A stretch of 40,402 nucleotides of DNA from positions 1-40,402 of the IMG/VR virus record IMGVR_UViG_3300010334_000110; one strand, given 5' to 3'. A model generated the notes under the pieces. It was not told the DNA's origin and ran no database searches. It was given only the letters and a program-made list of their open reading frames with translations. Source of the DNA: a virus. This document shows, piece by piece, positions 27,720 to 35,742 of this stretch. Position 1 is the first letter of the stretch; the number at the start of each line of letters is the position of its first letter. Position numbers and translations under genes: made by a program.

Positions 27720-30119
27720 TTAGAAGGTTGAGTTTGCGTTCTCCGTAAAACTTCCGGTTCTATGAATTGAGAACTCAATGAACATGAATTCTACTGCACG
27801 GGTTGGCTGTACTCCAATTTGTGCTCTAAACTCATTCCTGTCGATCACGTCAGGTGTGTTCAATTCGTCGTCTGCCTTGATGAAGTAATCGGTAAGACCT
27901 CTTCCTCTCTTTACGTCCTCTAGAATTCCGGCACATATCGATACGAAGGTCTTTCTAAATATATCATCGTTTGGATCGAATAAGAGGCCTCTTACGGCTG
28001 CTCTAATTCTCTTTTCTATGTAGAACATTAGTCTACGAACGTTTACACGGTCTAGAGCTGTTGGTCTACGTTGTAGGGTCTTTTGGCCCCAAACTAAGAA
28101 TCCATCAACATCTACGAACTGTACAATTGGGTTGATGCAATTGCGGTTACCGTACATTAGGTCTCTTTCTGCTAATGTTGGACGGTCGTACACATCAGTA
28201 ACTCCTGGTACTATTCCGCGGTTTAGACCGGCTGGCGCAAACCATGGCTTAGCAAGGAAGTCGCTTCTTGCGATAACAGCAAGGATTGAGCCTGATGGTG
28301 GAACCCATACATCCAATCTGTTGAAGTTATCACGAATCTTAACCCACGGCCAGTATAATGCACCGAAGTCGGAGTCAAATCTGGTGAGGTTAAGAGGATG
28401 CTGTCCGTTCTGCCATGCGATGATTTCCTTAACGGTTAAACCGAATGGAGGATCAACAATTGCCATGCAATCCATTCTGTAATCCTGGCAGAATCTTAGC
28501 ATTTCTGTTACAACTGAAGTGCTTGAGTGACCTGGAACAGCTATTAAATCGATATCGACCTGTTCTGGCTCACTAAGAACGTACAATCCGGTTGAAGCAA
28601 CTGGGCTTCCGATTAGAAGCTCATCTTGACTGTCTGGATCTGATGGTATGCCGTCTGTTCCACCGCTTAGGGTGTAGACGCCAGCTAGAGGGCCAGATGC
28701 AACGTCTGTGTTGTCTACGGCACGGATGTAGTCAGAAACTAGTGACAAATATGTTTCAACATAGTATGAACTTTGGTCATTCTTTGTTACTTGTCCCCAG
28801 CTTTCGACCTGAACACCGTTGTTGTAAACTTCAATGTTGAAGTGATTTTCACGGGAATTGGCGACAATCTTGACCTGAGTCTGATTTCCGTCGATACCAG
28901 CTGAATCAGCTTGTAGTGTGAAGGATACTGTGTTGTCTGTGTTCTCACCGCCTGTTACAACACCAAATGAAGCTGTTGAAACGTCGTCAGTAGAGCCTTC
29001 TGGTGATACACCTGATGCTGTTAATGTTGAAAGTCCAAATGCTTCAGCTGCTGTACTTGTGTACTTGACTCTGAGGCGAGCATCGGCACCGTGTGTTAGA
29101 GTCTTGAATACAAGGGCGTTGCCAACTGTGCTAGCAACCCAACCACCTGGGAGAGTTCCATCCTCTTCGTATCTCTGCTTGTTGATCTCTGTTACGATGT
29201 CTGCTATTGCTGTCTTTGGAGTTCCACCGAGAGATAGAACTGTATTGAGATCTAGAACTTGTAGGACACCGTCAACGTTTACGTTGTCTGTTCCGTCAAC
29301 GATTAGTTCGATTGTCCAATCTGTTGAATTTGGAAGAGTGAACACACCAGCAGATCCACCAGTTGGATATTTGGTTGCTGTTCCGGTTACTGCTGCTTGT
29401 GTCATTCCGGTTCCTAGACCGGTTATGCTTGTGCCGCCGTATCCATAAACTGCATTTTGTACTGATACCAACTCAACTGATGATCCTGGACCGTATGCCC
29501 AAGTTGTTCTTACTCCGATTGGACTGTTATTGTCTGTCTCGTCTGTTAGATAGAATTCGATTCCATCGAGCTCTGTGTCTAGCTGAGCGTTTAGTTCGTC
29601 AACAACGTCTGATACGCTCTTGGCTGCAGCGTCTGCTTCAACCATTAGAGTCTTAGAGTTGAGGACACCATTTAGCTTAAATCTGAAGAAGTAAGCATCA
29701 ACATCAGCGTCTTCGTATGATGTGTCAAAGAGGTAAGGACCGTTTGTTGCTGATTCGATCTTTACAACATCGCCAGCGGCTGGAACAGATACGTTAGCTG
29801 TAAGAGCCTGCTCGTCGCTTACTGGATCTTCATCGCCAACTCTTACAACAAACAATTCGTTTGCTACTAAGAGGTACTGCTGAGCAGCGTATATTAGGTA
29901 TGGGTCGCCCATGTCTGGATGTGGGTTACCAAATACAGTTGCTAATTGTTTTGAATTTTGAATCATGATCGGAAGGTTGAATGGACCTTTAGAAGCGAAT
30001 CCAATCAAACCAGCACGATGTAAACTTTGCTCTGCAACCACGAAGCTTAGATCTTTTTCAGCTATTCTAACGCTTGGGCTGATAGTATTAGAAGGTGGAA
30101 ATCCTCTTAAAATCGCCAT
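27720..30119 (-). CDS. 18: Contractile tail sheath protein (gp18-like)
   Basis: A 799-residue sheath subunit (T4 gp18 is 659). The N-terminus (SPSVRIAEKDLSFVV, HRAGLIGFASKGPFNLPIMIQNSKQLATVFGNP) and the C-terminus (FVDVDGFLVWGQKTLQRRPTALDRVNVRRLMFYIEKRIRAAVRGLLFDPND, LEDVKRGRGLTDYFIKADDELNTPDVIDRNEFRAQIGVQPTRAVEFMFIEFSIHRTG) are the conserved sheath core. The middle (about 110-500) is a series of beta domains larger than in T4, probably exposed on the tail surface. It contracts to drive the tube into the cell. Read with a GGGAG ribosome site; followed by the tube gene. Confidence 0.93.
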   Translation of the reverse strand: MAILRGFPPSNTISPSVRIAEKDLSFVVAEQSLHRAGLIGFASKGPFNLPIMIQNSKQLATVFGNPHPDMGDPYLIYAAQQYLLVANELFVVRVGDEDPVSDEQALTANVSVPAAGDVVKIESATNGPYLFDTSYEDADVDAYFFRFKLNGVLNSKTLMVEADAAAKSVSDVVDELNAQLDTELDGIEFYLTDETDNNSPIGVRTTWAYGPGSSVELVSVQNAVYGYGGTSITGLGTGMTQAAVTGTATKYPTGGSAGVFTLPNSTDWTIELIVDGTDNVNVDGVLQVLDLNTVLSLGGTPKTAIADIVTEINKQRYEEDGTLPGGWVASTVGNALVFKTLTHGADARLRVKYTSTAAEAFGLSTLTASGVSPEGSTDDVSTASFGVVTGGENTDNTVSFTLQADSAGIDGNQTQVKIVANSRENHFNIEVYNNGVQVESWGQVTKNDQSSYYVETYLSLVSDYIRAVDNTDVASGPLAGVYTLSGGTDGIPSDPDSQDELLIGSPVASTGLYVLSEPEQVDIDLIAVPGHSSTSVVTEMLRFCQDYRMDCMAIVDPPFGLTVKEIIAWQNGQHPLNLTRFDSDFGALYWPWVKIRDNFNRLDVWVPPSGSILAVIARSDFLAKPWFAPAGLNRGIVPGVTDVYDRPTLAERDLMYGNRNCINPIVQFVDVDGFLVWGQKTLQRRPTALDRVNVRRLMFYIEKRIRAAVRGLLFDPNDDIFRKTFVSICAGILEDVKRGRGLTDYFIKADDELNTPDVIDRNEFRAQIGVQPTRAVEFMFIEFSIHRTGSFTENANSTF

Positions 30120-30123
30120 AGTC

Positions 30124-30342
30124 TTATTCTCCCTTTGATGCTTTAGTTATGTGTCTTATGGAAATCAATCCATCTTTTTCTGCTCTATCTATGTATTCTG
30201 TTGATCTTTCTTCCTCAAGAAAAAAAATATTTTTTCCAGATCCCATACCGGGGACGTTAAGAGTTGTAAAAGATCTAGGTGCTCTCCTTGATTTTATTAC
30301 TAATTGTACCGGAAACTTGTTTCTATTTTTTATTTCTAGCAT
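30124..30342 (-). CDS. Small protein between gp15-like and sheath genes
   Basis: A 72-residue protein (NRNKFPVQLVIKSRRAPRSFTTLNVPGMGSGKNIFFLEEERSTEYIDRAEKDGLISIRHI) with an ACGGAG ribosome site inside the end of the gp15-like gene and a seven-base overlap. Strand-rich, one domain. Conserved placement next to the sheath suggests a tail role; no family recognised. Confidence 0.6.
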   Translation of the reverse strand: MLEIKNRNKFPVQLVIKSRRAPRSFTTLNVPGMGSGKNIFFLEEERSTEYIDRAEKDGLISIRHITKASKGE

Positions 30343-31349
30343 TCTAACTCCGTAACTGCTTCTTGTATCCTCGCCAAAATCTCAGAGATTTCCTGCTCAG
30401 TAGTTCCATCTACAAAGTCTACTCTTGCCTTTAAGACCGCTTTTTTGCGACTTATTGGCTGTGATATGTATGACTTGGCGGTTATTCCAAATTCGTACTT
30501 TATCACTTTTATAGCACTATCACCAGGCTCTTGGTCAACATTGTTAGCTACACTATCTATTGTAACTATTATTTCCCAAGGTATGCCTGTTACTCGTATA
30601 TATGCAGCTTGACTAAATTTTGTTAAAATTTGTTCTATAATTTGATTCATGTCCTCTTGGTACATTGTCCAGGCCGTCACAGTATAGCTTATATTTAAGG
30701 GTATTCCCCGTGCTACGCCAAACACTGTGTCTCTTTGATACTTTTCTTTTATAGCAAAGCCAGGAGGAGCTTGATTGAAACTAGAGTTGGGTTCGTACCT
30801 TCTGAAGTAGTTCAAAGCTTTATGATAAGTGTATCTTTCAAAGTCATAGTCTAGACCAGTCTGAGTCAATGCTATCATTGGAAGCTTTATTCTATCGACA
30901 ACCAAAGTTTCATCTTTTCTAACGTTGTCTTGCACTATTGCTGCAACTGCTTTCTCAGGAGTTCCTAATATCACTGGTACAGGCCAAGCTTTTCCATCTT
31001 CATCTATGACAACAAGAGTTCTAAACATATCCAGAACGGCTTCGTCTGTTCCTCTGATTGATTTTGAGTACCTGTAGATCACGTCTCTTTCTGGTGTCTC
31101 TATATCATTGACTATGTTTCCCCTTTGCATGGGGTCACAATCAACTCTTGATCCAAAACCTGTTTTTTTCATTGTTTGGTCTTTAAGCCAATTCAATGTT
31201 GAATCGTTTGGTTCGCGGAGGTTATCCCCAATAGAGTCGTTATCACAGTATCCTGGTGATCTGTCTAGGTTTATGTTCGAACCTGGTCCTTTTTGGTTGC
31301 AATTGTTTAGATTACCTTGTTGATGATTGGGGTTGTTTGAGTTTGTCAT
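30336..31349 (-). CDS. 15: Tail sheath stabiliser / tail completion protein (gp15-like)
   Basis: A 337-residue protein. The first 70 residues are polar and Asn/Gly-rich. The core reads IRGTDEAVLDMFRTLVVIDEDGKAWPVPVILGTPEKAVAAIV, VDRIKLPMIALTQTGLDYDFERY, GIPLNISYTVTAWTMYQEDMNQIIEQILTKFSQAAYIRV: the gp15 pattern of a small domain that caps the tail and joins it to the head. Location directly upstream of the sheath agrees with T4 order 13-14-15-(16-17)-18-19, with terminase genes missing from this spot. No clear Shine-Dalgarno sequence. The call rests on pattern and context. Confidence 0.7.
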   Translation of the reverse strand: MTNSNNPNHQQGNLNNCNQKGPGSNINLDRSPGYCDNDSIGDNLREPNDSTLNWLKDQTMKKTGFGSRVDCDPMQRGNIVNDIETPERDVIYRYSKSIRGTDEAVLDMFRTLVVIDEDGKAWPVPVILGTPEKAVAAIVQDNVRKDETLVVDRIKLPMIALTQTGLDYDFERYTYHKALNYFRRYEPNSSFNQAPPGFAIKEKYQRDTVFGVARGIPLNISYTVTAWTMYQEDMNQIIEQILTKFSQAAYIRVTGIPWEIIVTIDSVANNVDQEPGDSAIKVIKYEFGITAKSYISQPISRKKAVLKARVDFVDGTTEQEISEILARIQEAVTELEC

Positions 31350-31397
31350 TTTATCTACAATAATGCGGTTTAGGACTACAAGTAGTTATTGTTCAAA

Positions 31398-32264
31398 ATG
31401 GAAAAAATAAACGTAAAGTGTAGAACCTGGCATAAAGGAGTGTTTCCCGCTCCAATAAAACTGGAGATACCAGGTTGGGCGGGAATTGAAAATGACCATG
31501 GTAATGGTGACCATCCACAACCTTGGCATTGCCCTCCTTTTGTGGATGGCTCTACTTATGGATTAGAATTAATTTATCCTTTTGAGAGTGAATGCTGGAT
31601 AAAAAATGTAGACGGTAAAATAGTTTTTGAAGGCGATTTTGAAGAAGAAATTAAATCTTGTAAGGATTCTAATTTATCAAGTATTATAAAGCTTCCTCCT
31701 TTTTCTTCGTTTGCTCCTGGATATTTTGGTATGACCTCAGCCTTGGACATTAAAGTTCCTGAAGGCTACGTTCTAAGAACAGAGCCTCATCCTGCATTTT
31801 ATACTGATAGCACTGGAACTTTCCCTTGTTGTTTGCCTGGACATATACAAACAAGCTGGTGGCCAAAGTTCTTTTTTGTTGTTTTTAAGAATCCACCTGT
31901 GGGAGGAAAGGTCGTTTTCAAAAAGGATCGCCCATACGGGCAGGTTCTAGTTGTTCCCAGGAAAGTTTCTTACTCAATAGAAAAGATGAATGAACAAGAA
32001 TCGAAAGAACGAGACGCGATGACTTTTTCAATAGATAACAATAGTGCAAAGATAGAAAAAAAAGCTTGGATTGATAATAGAGGCAACGGCTTCAGCGATA
32101 GATACAGACAACTTTCAAGCTACTGCTCTAAATATGGTTGTGACGGTGTTAAGAAAATGTTACTTTCTTTACTTCCTGGTCCTAAGGCTATTCAGCCAAT
32201 CGACCAAAAACACACCAAGGTTGAATATAAAAAGTGTCCAATATTTAGAATCAAGAAAAAATGA
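31398..32264 (+). CDS. Beta-rich protein resembling the DUF6065 family
   Basis: From the ATG at 31398, 288 residues (a TTG three codons earlier is possible). Features: DHPQPWHCPPFVDGSTYGLELIYPFESECWI, APGYFGMTSALDIKVPEGYVLRTEPHPAFY, LPGHIQTSWWPKFFFVVFKNPPVGGKVVFKKDRPYGQVLVVPRK. This order (G-x-E-L-xx-P, RTPxGY, xxTxWxxxxFF) is like DUF6065 proteins, possibly an oxygenase-type beta fold. A charged C-terminus follows. No ribosome site. Divergent from the gp15-like gene. Function unknown. Confidence 0.45.
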   Translation: MEKINVKCRTWHKGVFPAPIKLEIPGWAGIENDHGNGDHPQPWHCPPFVDGSTYGLELIYPFESECWIKNVDGKIVFEGDFEEEIKSCKDSNLSSIIKLPPFSSFAPGYFGMTSALDIKVPEGYVLRTEPHPAFYTDSTGTFPCCLPGHIQTSWWPKFFFVVFKNPPVGGKVVFKKDRPYGQVLVVPRKVSYSIEKMNEQESKERDAMTFSIDNNSAKIEKKAWIDNRGNGFSDRYRQLSSYCSKYGCDGVKKMLLSLLPGPKAIQPIDQKHTKVEYKKCPIFRIKKK

Positions 32265-32413
32265 AGCATTTTAAAAAGATAAGAAAGAGACAAGAAAGAG
32301 TCATTTGCTTCCTGCCAGACCCCGTGTTCTTTTTTAGTAAGCCTCAACTTCCAAAGAAAATTTTTTTTAAAGTGCATCCCCCACAACCAACAAAAGATTT
32401 TACACTATCTTGA
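32261..32413 (+). CDS. Short basic peptide gene, uncertain
   Basis: A 50-residue product (MKHFKKIRKRQERVICFLPD then PVFFFSKPQLPKKIFFKVHP) whose ATG overlaps the previous stop (ATGA), a coupled start seen often in this window. The 3' end overlaps the convergent gene by 14 bases. Strongly basic and hydrophobic. It may be real but lacks other support. Confidence 0.35.
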   Translation: MKHFKKIRKRQERVICFLPDPVFFFSKPQLPKKIFFKVHPPQPTKDFTLS

Positions 32414-32942
32414 TCTTTAAGTCTGGTTGCTTTTGAGTTACCTTGCCTTCACCTGTAACAACGTCTTCTTGGAATCTCTGGCATATCAACTCTATTCTAA
32501 AAACTCCCCACATTTTGAATTCATTCAAGTTTCTTTGAACTATAACCCAATTCTCTCTTAAGTGCGGTGTGAATAATCTTGAGCCTATTTTGGGAGGATG
32601 ACCAACTGCTTTCAGGACTGACTTGTAATTTAATTCAAACGACATTTCATCCGGTGCATCTATGCCAAACTGGTTTAGTGAATTTTGTGAAGCTAGAGGA
32701 TCATAATTACACCACAGCTCAACGGGGCAGCTTGAAAAAAGTTTATTTCTGGCTTCCAAGTATATTGGATCTATCATGTTTGGTTCAATTATAACTTCAT
32801 AATAAAATATTGGGGATCCTCCTCTTCTGATCGATTCTTCATCCCAACTATTGAACAAGTCAAACATTGGATTTTCTGGATCAAACTGTTGAGTGCTTCC
32901 CTGCAATTTGTAAGGAGTTCCATCTTTGTTGAGCAATCCCAT
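32400..32942 (-). CDS. Neck/head-closure-type virion protein
   Basis: A 180-residue protein starting MGLLNKDGTPYKLQG, like the divergent gene at 33410. The body contains FYYEVIIEPNMIDPIYLEARNKLFSSCPVELWCNYDPLASQN, IDAPDEMSFELNYKSVLKAVGHPPKIGSRLFTPHLRENWVIVQRNLNEFKMWGVFRIELICQRFQE, a block I remember from neck-region proteins of T4-like phages. It probably sits at the head-tail joint; assignment to gp13, gp14 or gp3 is not possible from motifs alone. Ribosome site GAGGTTTT. Confidence 0.6.
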   Translation of the reverse strand: MGLLNKDGTPYKLQGSTQQFDPENPMFDLFNSWDEESIRRGGSPIFYYEVIIEPNMIDPIYLEARNKLFSSCPVELWCNYDPLASQNSLNQFGIDAPDEMSFELNYKSVLKAVGHPPKIGSRLFTPHLRENWVIVQRNLNEFKMWGVFRIELICQRFQEDVVTGEGKVTQKQPDLKIKIV

Positions 32943-32948
32943 AAAACC

Positions 32949-33371
32949 TCAGCTTAGAGTAAAGTTTAAAGTAATACCTATAGACCCGCCACCGCTTGGT
33001 AGGGCGTATGGAGCTTCTGTGAACCTTTCTATCCATAAAAGTTCAGTTCCATCATAGTTTGTAACATAGTAACCGTATATTGTTGCTGCTTGTTCTATAT
33101 CAAAGGTTTGCTCCGAATAAGACCCAGAGGTTACTCCGTCAACGGTCGAAACCGACCAACTGGCGCCAGTCAAAGTTTTTGTGCTATATCCTGTTGCACT
33201 GCATTCTGTCACATCCCCTATGACAGTAGTAGCAGTAGGCACTAAGTTGTTGACAAAAAGCTTTAGCTTTCTATCCCCGTTTGATGCTGGGGAGCTTCCG
33301 TCCGTAGTTGCTTTGTTCAGCATAATTTCAAGCATTAAAACTTTTGATTCATTTGTTACTATTAAAGACAT
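32949..33371 (-). CDS. Virion accessory protein, beta-rich
   Basis: A 140-residue protein: LMLEIMLNKATTDGSSPASNGDRKLKLFVNNLVPTATTVIGDVTECSATGYSTKTLTGASWSVSTVDGVTSGSY, then IYGYYVTNYDGTELLWIERFTEAPYALPSGGGSIGITLNFTLS. The pattern (LRLFxNxxTPxxxT...TGYxxKTLTxxxW...GYYVxxxxGxLLWxERF) is common in small phage virion or decoration proteins. Ribosome site AGAGGTT. Cotranscribed with the neck-type gene downstream. Confidence 0.6.
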   Translation of the reverse strand: MSLIVTNESKVLMLEIMLNKATTDGSSPASNGDRKLKLFVNNLVPTATTVIGDVTECSATGYSTKTLTGASWSVSTVDGVTSGSYSEQTFDIEQAATIYGYYVTNYDGTELLWIERFTEAPYALPSGGGSIGITLNFTLS

Positions 33372-33409
33372 ATTAACCTCTTTTTTCTTGTTCTAAAGTA
33401 TATATTATT

Positions 33410-34030
33410 ATGCCTCTCTATAATAAAGATGGAACCGTTTACAAGCTGGATGGACCAAATCCGGCTATGAAGGACCAAGAAATTTGGAGTGAATACACAG
33501 TTCATAATATGAACTGGAAGTCCGAAGTTCATAAGGATCAAAGACCTAAGGTTCAACTTCCACAAAAGAAAGAAATAAAAACCCAAAGCGAGTCTTTTGT
33601 AGATGACTTAGAATCCACCAAATCAGAAGAGCTAAAAACCCAGGAGGTTGAACCGGTTGCCTCACCTCCCCAACAGGTTGATCAGCCTGTCACGACTACA
33701 AGTTCTAAGTATGAATCAATTAGTGATGATGTAATAACAAAGACTTTTATTCATTGTTTGCCTGCAATTATTGTAGAGAAAAAAGATTCTTTGTATGGCG
33801 ATGTTTCATCTCGTATTCAATACAAGAGCAAAACCTCATTTGAAGCTGTTATAATTAATCAAAATGATATGTCTATAGAAATGTGGGCAGAAGTTGTTTT
33901 TGAAAAAGGATCCATTTTGTACCCAAAAAATGGAGACAAGAGGTGGTGGAAGATACAAAATCACTATCCCAAGTTAGGGGGACATGTAATGCAAGCTGTC
34001 CCGTCTCAAGATCAACCTTATTTCGAGTAA
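33410..34030 (+). CDS. Virion protein with shared NKDGTxYKL arm
   Basis: A 206-residue protein. It opens MPLYNKDGTVYKLDGPNPAM, nearly the same as the divergent neck-type gene (MGLLNKDGTPYKL), then a polar Gln/Glu/Pro/Ser linker (about 45-105), and a compact C-terminal domain (FIHCLPAIIVEKKD, TSFEAVIINQNDMSIEMWAEVVFEKGSILYPKNGDKRWWKIQNHYPKLGG). No Shine-Dalgarno sequence; TATATATT lies a few bases before the ATG. Probably binds the same site on the virion through the arm. Neck or head-closure role suspected, not shown. Confidence 0.55.
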   Translation: MPLYNKDGTVYKLDGPNPAMKDQEIWSEYTVHNMNWKSEVHKDQRPKVQLPQKKEIKTQSESFVDDLESTKSEELKTQEVEPVASPPQQVDQPVTTTSSKYESISDDVITKTFIHCLPAIIVEKKDSLYGDVSSRIQYKSKTSFEAVIINQNDMSIEMWAEVVFEKGSILYPKNGDKRWWKIQNHYPKLGGHVMQAVPSQDQPYFE

Positions 34031-34032
34031 TA

Positions 34033-34293
34033 CTACTTGGAAGATCTTACATTAGCAACTAGTCCTATTTTTTCTAGTTGTTCTCTATGATCCCGCACAG
34101 CCTTCATGTAAGCAGACTCGTATAGATCTGCTACCATCTTTAAGAAGTCTGTTGTATCTTTTTCTGTTGCAAGGGACACAGCCACTCTCTCTATTATTTG
34201 TTCATTTTCTTGATATTTTTCTTGCATTATTTCGAACATAACTTTTTTTATGTGAAAAACTTGAGATTTACTGAAATAATTAGTCCAACTCAT
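34033..34293 (-). CDS. Small helical protein, unknown
   Basis: An 86-residue, charged, helical protein (QVFHIKKVMFEIMQEKYQENEQIIERVAVSLATEKDTTDFLKMVADLYESAYMKAVRDHREQLEKIGL) with a start overlapping the previous gene's stop by 14 bases. Weak ribosome site. Probably made with the gene before it and possibly its partner. Confidence 0.55.
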   Translation of the reverse strand: MSWTNYFSKSQVFHIKKVMFEIMQEKYQENEQIIERVAVSLATEKDTTDFLKMVADLYESAYMKAVRDHREQLEKIGLVANVRSSK

Positions 34294-35203
34294 CTATTAT
34301 TTTTTTCATCCTTTTTATTGCACTCTCAACTTTCATTATAAACTCTGGGCTTTCTTTTTTAATTACAGCGTCATGCAACAGCTTGTCCAGAGTCTCTTTA
34401 GCCATATTCCTTCTTTTTTCCGATTTAAATGCATCTCTAGCTTCTTCATCTGTAAGGTCTTTGTGATTAAGAATGTCAACAAATCTCATTGGCTTTGGCC
34501 CACTCTCTAGACGGGCAAGGCTTTTGTTCTCATTTTCTGGTATTGGCTTTACTGCATCATATATCTCCTCCGGCAAAGCTAATTCTTGGCCGTCTAAATC
34601 GGATTCTTTGCTTTCTCCTCCATTGTCAAACCGCGAAGGATCAGGAGAATCCCCAGCAGGAGTTAGGTCATTATAAGGTTCTTTTTTATTGTCTTCTTTC
34701 TCCTCTGCACCATCAGGCTTTGGTGGTGGCTGCGATTCTGCTGCTGGAGTTGCACTAGAGTCAGCCCCACCATCACAGCTTTGAGCGAATATATTGAAAA
34801 GTTTTTTCTTTAGTTCTTCTGCTGCTGCTCTTATAACTCTGACTATCTTTAGTTTTTCTGTGTTTGGGTCTATGTTTTCTACAAGATGCTCTGTGCTTTC
34901 TATAGCGTTTTTTATTTCTTTGAAATCATGTAATGTAAAAACTCTGGGGTCATATGACTCTGATTGGGATCCTAGCTCATCTCCAAATCTATTTTGCCAA
35001 TAATTAGGATTGCTTTGATTATACCTTCCGTGCCACAGATTAGACAGTGATCCCTTTAGCCTGTCCCAAAGACCACGCTGATATTTTTGATCGATTGAAG
35101 GCGTGACAATCTTTTCTTTGATCAGATCGTTTACCCATTGGTCAACAACCTGTGCTATTGCTGCCTTGACTCTTTGTTCTATATTGGCATTTTCTTTGTA
35201 CAT
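34280..35203 (-). CDS. Helical protein with acidic linker, unknown
   Basis: Start at 35203 chosen for TAGGAGCAAA just upstream (a GTG at 35221 is in frame), giving 307 residues. Residues 1-135 are helical (VKAAIAQVVDQWVNDLIKEK, GLWDRLKGSLSNLWHGRYNQSNPNYWQNRFGDE, KLKIVRVIRAAAEELKKKL). A disordered, Pro/Glu/Asp-rich linker (about 140-215) precedes a second helical domain (DEEARDAFKSEKRRNMAKETLDKLLHDAVIKKESPEFIMKVESAIKRMKKIIDEL). No family recognised; a virion or assembly protein is plausible from context. Confidence 0.55.
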   Translation of the reverse strand: MYKENANIEQRVKAAIAQVVDQWVNDLIKEKIVTPSIDQKYQRGLWDRLKGSLSNLWHGRYNQSNPNYWQNRFGDELGSQSESYDPRVFTLHDFKEIKNAIESTEHLVENIDPNTEKLKIVRVIRAAAEELKKKLFNIFAQSCDGGADSSATPAAESQPPPKPDGAEEKEDNKKEPYNDLTPAGDSPDPSRFDNGGESKESDLDGQELALPEEIYDAVKPIPENENKSLARLESGPKPMRFVDILNHKDLTDEEARDAFKSEKRRNMAKETLDKLLHDAVIKKESPEFIMKVESAIKRMKKIIDELD

Positions 35204-35210
35204 TTTGCTC

Positions 35211-35672
35211 CTAATGGTCACTCACATACTCACCTATTTTTTTAAGCGACATAAGGCATGAATCAAACCTGTGGAAATCACTAGATATATAATCTAGGGC
35301 CAAATCATCAAATTTGTCTTTTGTTTCTTGGCTGTTGTCAACTTCAAAATAAATGCTTTTTCCTTTTTTGCCTATTACCTTATACTTATGCATTAAGATG
35401 TAGGCTGCAGCACCAAGATCTGTTACGAACTTGTTGCCTTTTGCTTCAAAGTTGTATTCTCCTATTTTCTTAAGAGACATTATGCATGAATCAAATCTAT
35501 GATATTCACTTGACAAATAGTCCAGGTTTAATTGGTCAAACTCTTCTGGAGTCTGTTTTTCGTTTAGTGAAAAATATATGTCTTTGCCTTTTCTTCCTAT
35601 GACCTTGAATCTGTGCATCAAGATGTAGGCAGCCGCACCTAGATCGCTTACGCTTTTATGCTTTCTGTTCAT
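35211..35672 (-). CDS. Protein with duplicated DUF5659-like domain
   Basis: A 153-residue protein made of two copies of one domain: residues 10-73 and 85-149, 75 residues apart. Both read VxDLGAAAYILMH(R/K)xKVIGxKGKxIYF, then a variable loop, then LDYxSSxxHRFDSCxMSLKKIGEY. This matches the DUF5659 pattern seen in many phages and a few archaea; its role is unknown. The tight copy similarity points to recent duplication. Start ATG follows AAGGAGAAATATTAGAAAGA; the gene lies downstream of the 10-bp repeat tract and the actin-like gene. Confidence 0.75.
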   Translation of the reverse strand: MNRKHKSVSDLGAAAYILMHRFKVIGRKGKDIYFSLNEKQTPEEFDQLNLDYLSSEYHRFDSCIMSLKKIGEYNFEAKGNKFVTDLGAAAYILMHKYKVIGKKGKSIYFEVDNSQETKDKFDDLALDYISSDFHRFDSCLMSLKKIGEYVSDH

Positions 35673-35693
35673 TCTTTCTAATATTTCTCCTTA

Positions 35694-35742
35694 TTTCATT
35701 TCTTTTCATTTCTTTTCATTTCTTTTCATTTCTTTTCATTTC
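35694..35742 (-). repeat. 10-bp tandem repeat between the actin-like and DUF5659-like genes
   Basis: Four exact copies of TCTTTTCATT (35701-35740) plus partial copies on both sides. On the - strand the unit is AATGAAAAGA, so each copy supplies an ATGA. The actin-like gene stop (TGA, 35736-35738) lies inside the first copy, and an ATG overlaps it. Confidence 0.9.

Noticed and set aside
28918-29448. Long plus-strand open frame inside the sheath gene region
   Set aside because: It is the complement of the sheath gene's Thr/Val/Ser-rich middle; the - strand product matches the sheath family at both ends.
34473-34758. Two plus-strand open frames opposite the linker of the 34280-35203 gene
   Set aside because: They mirror the Glu/Pro/Asp-rich linker and lack ribosome sites.
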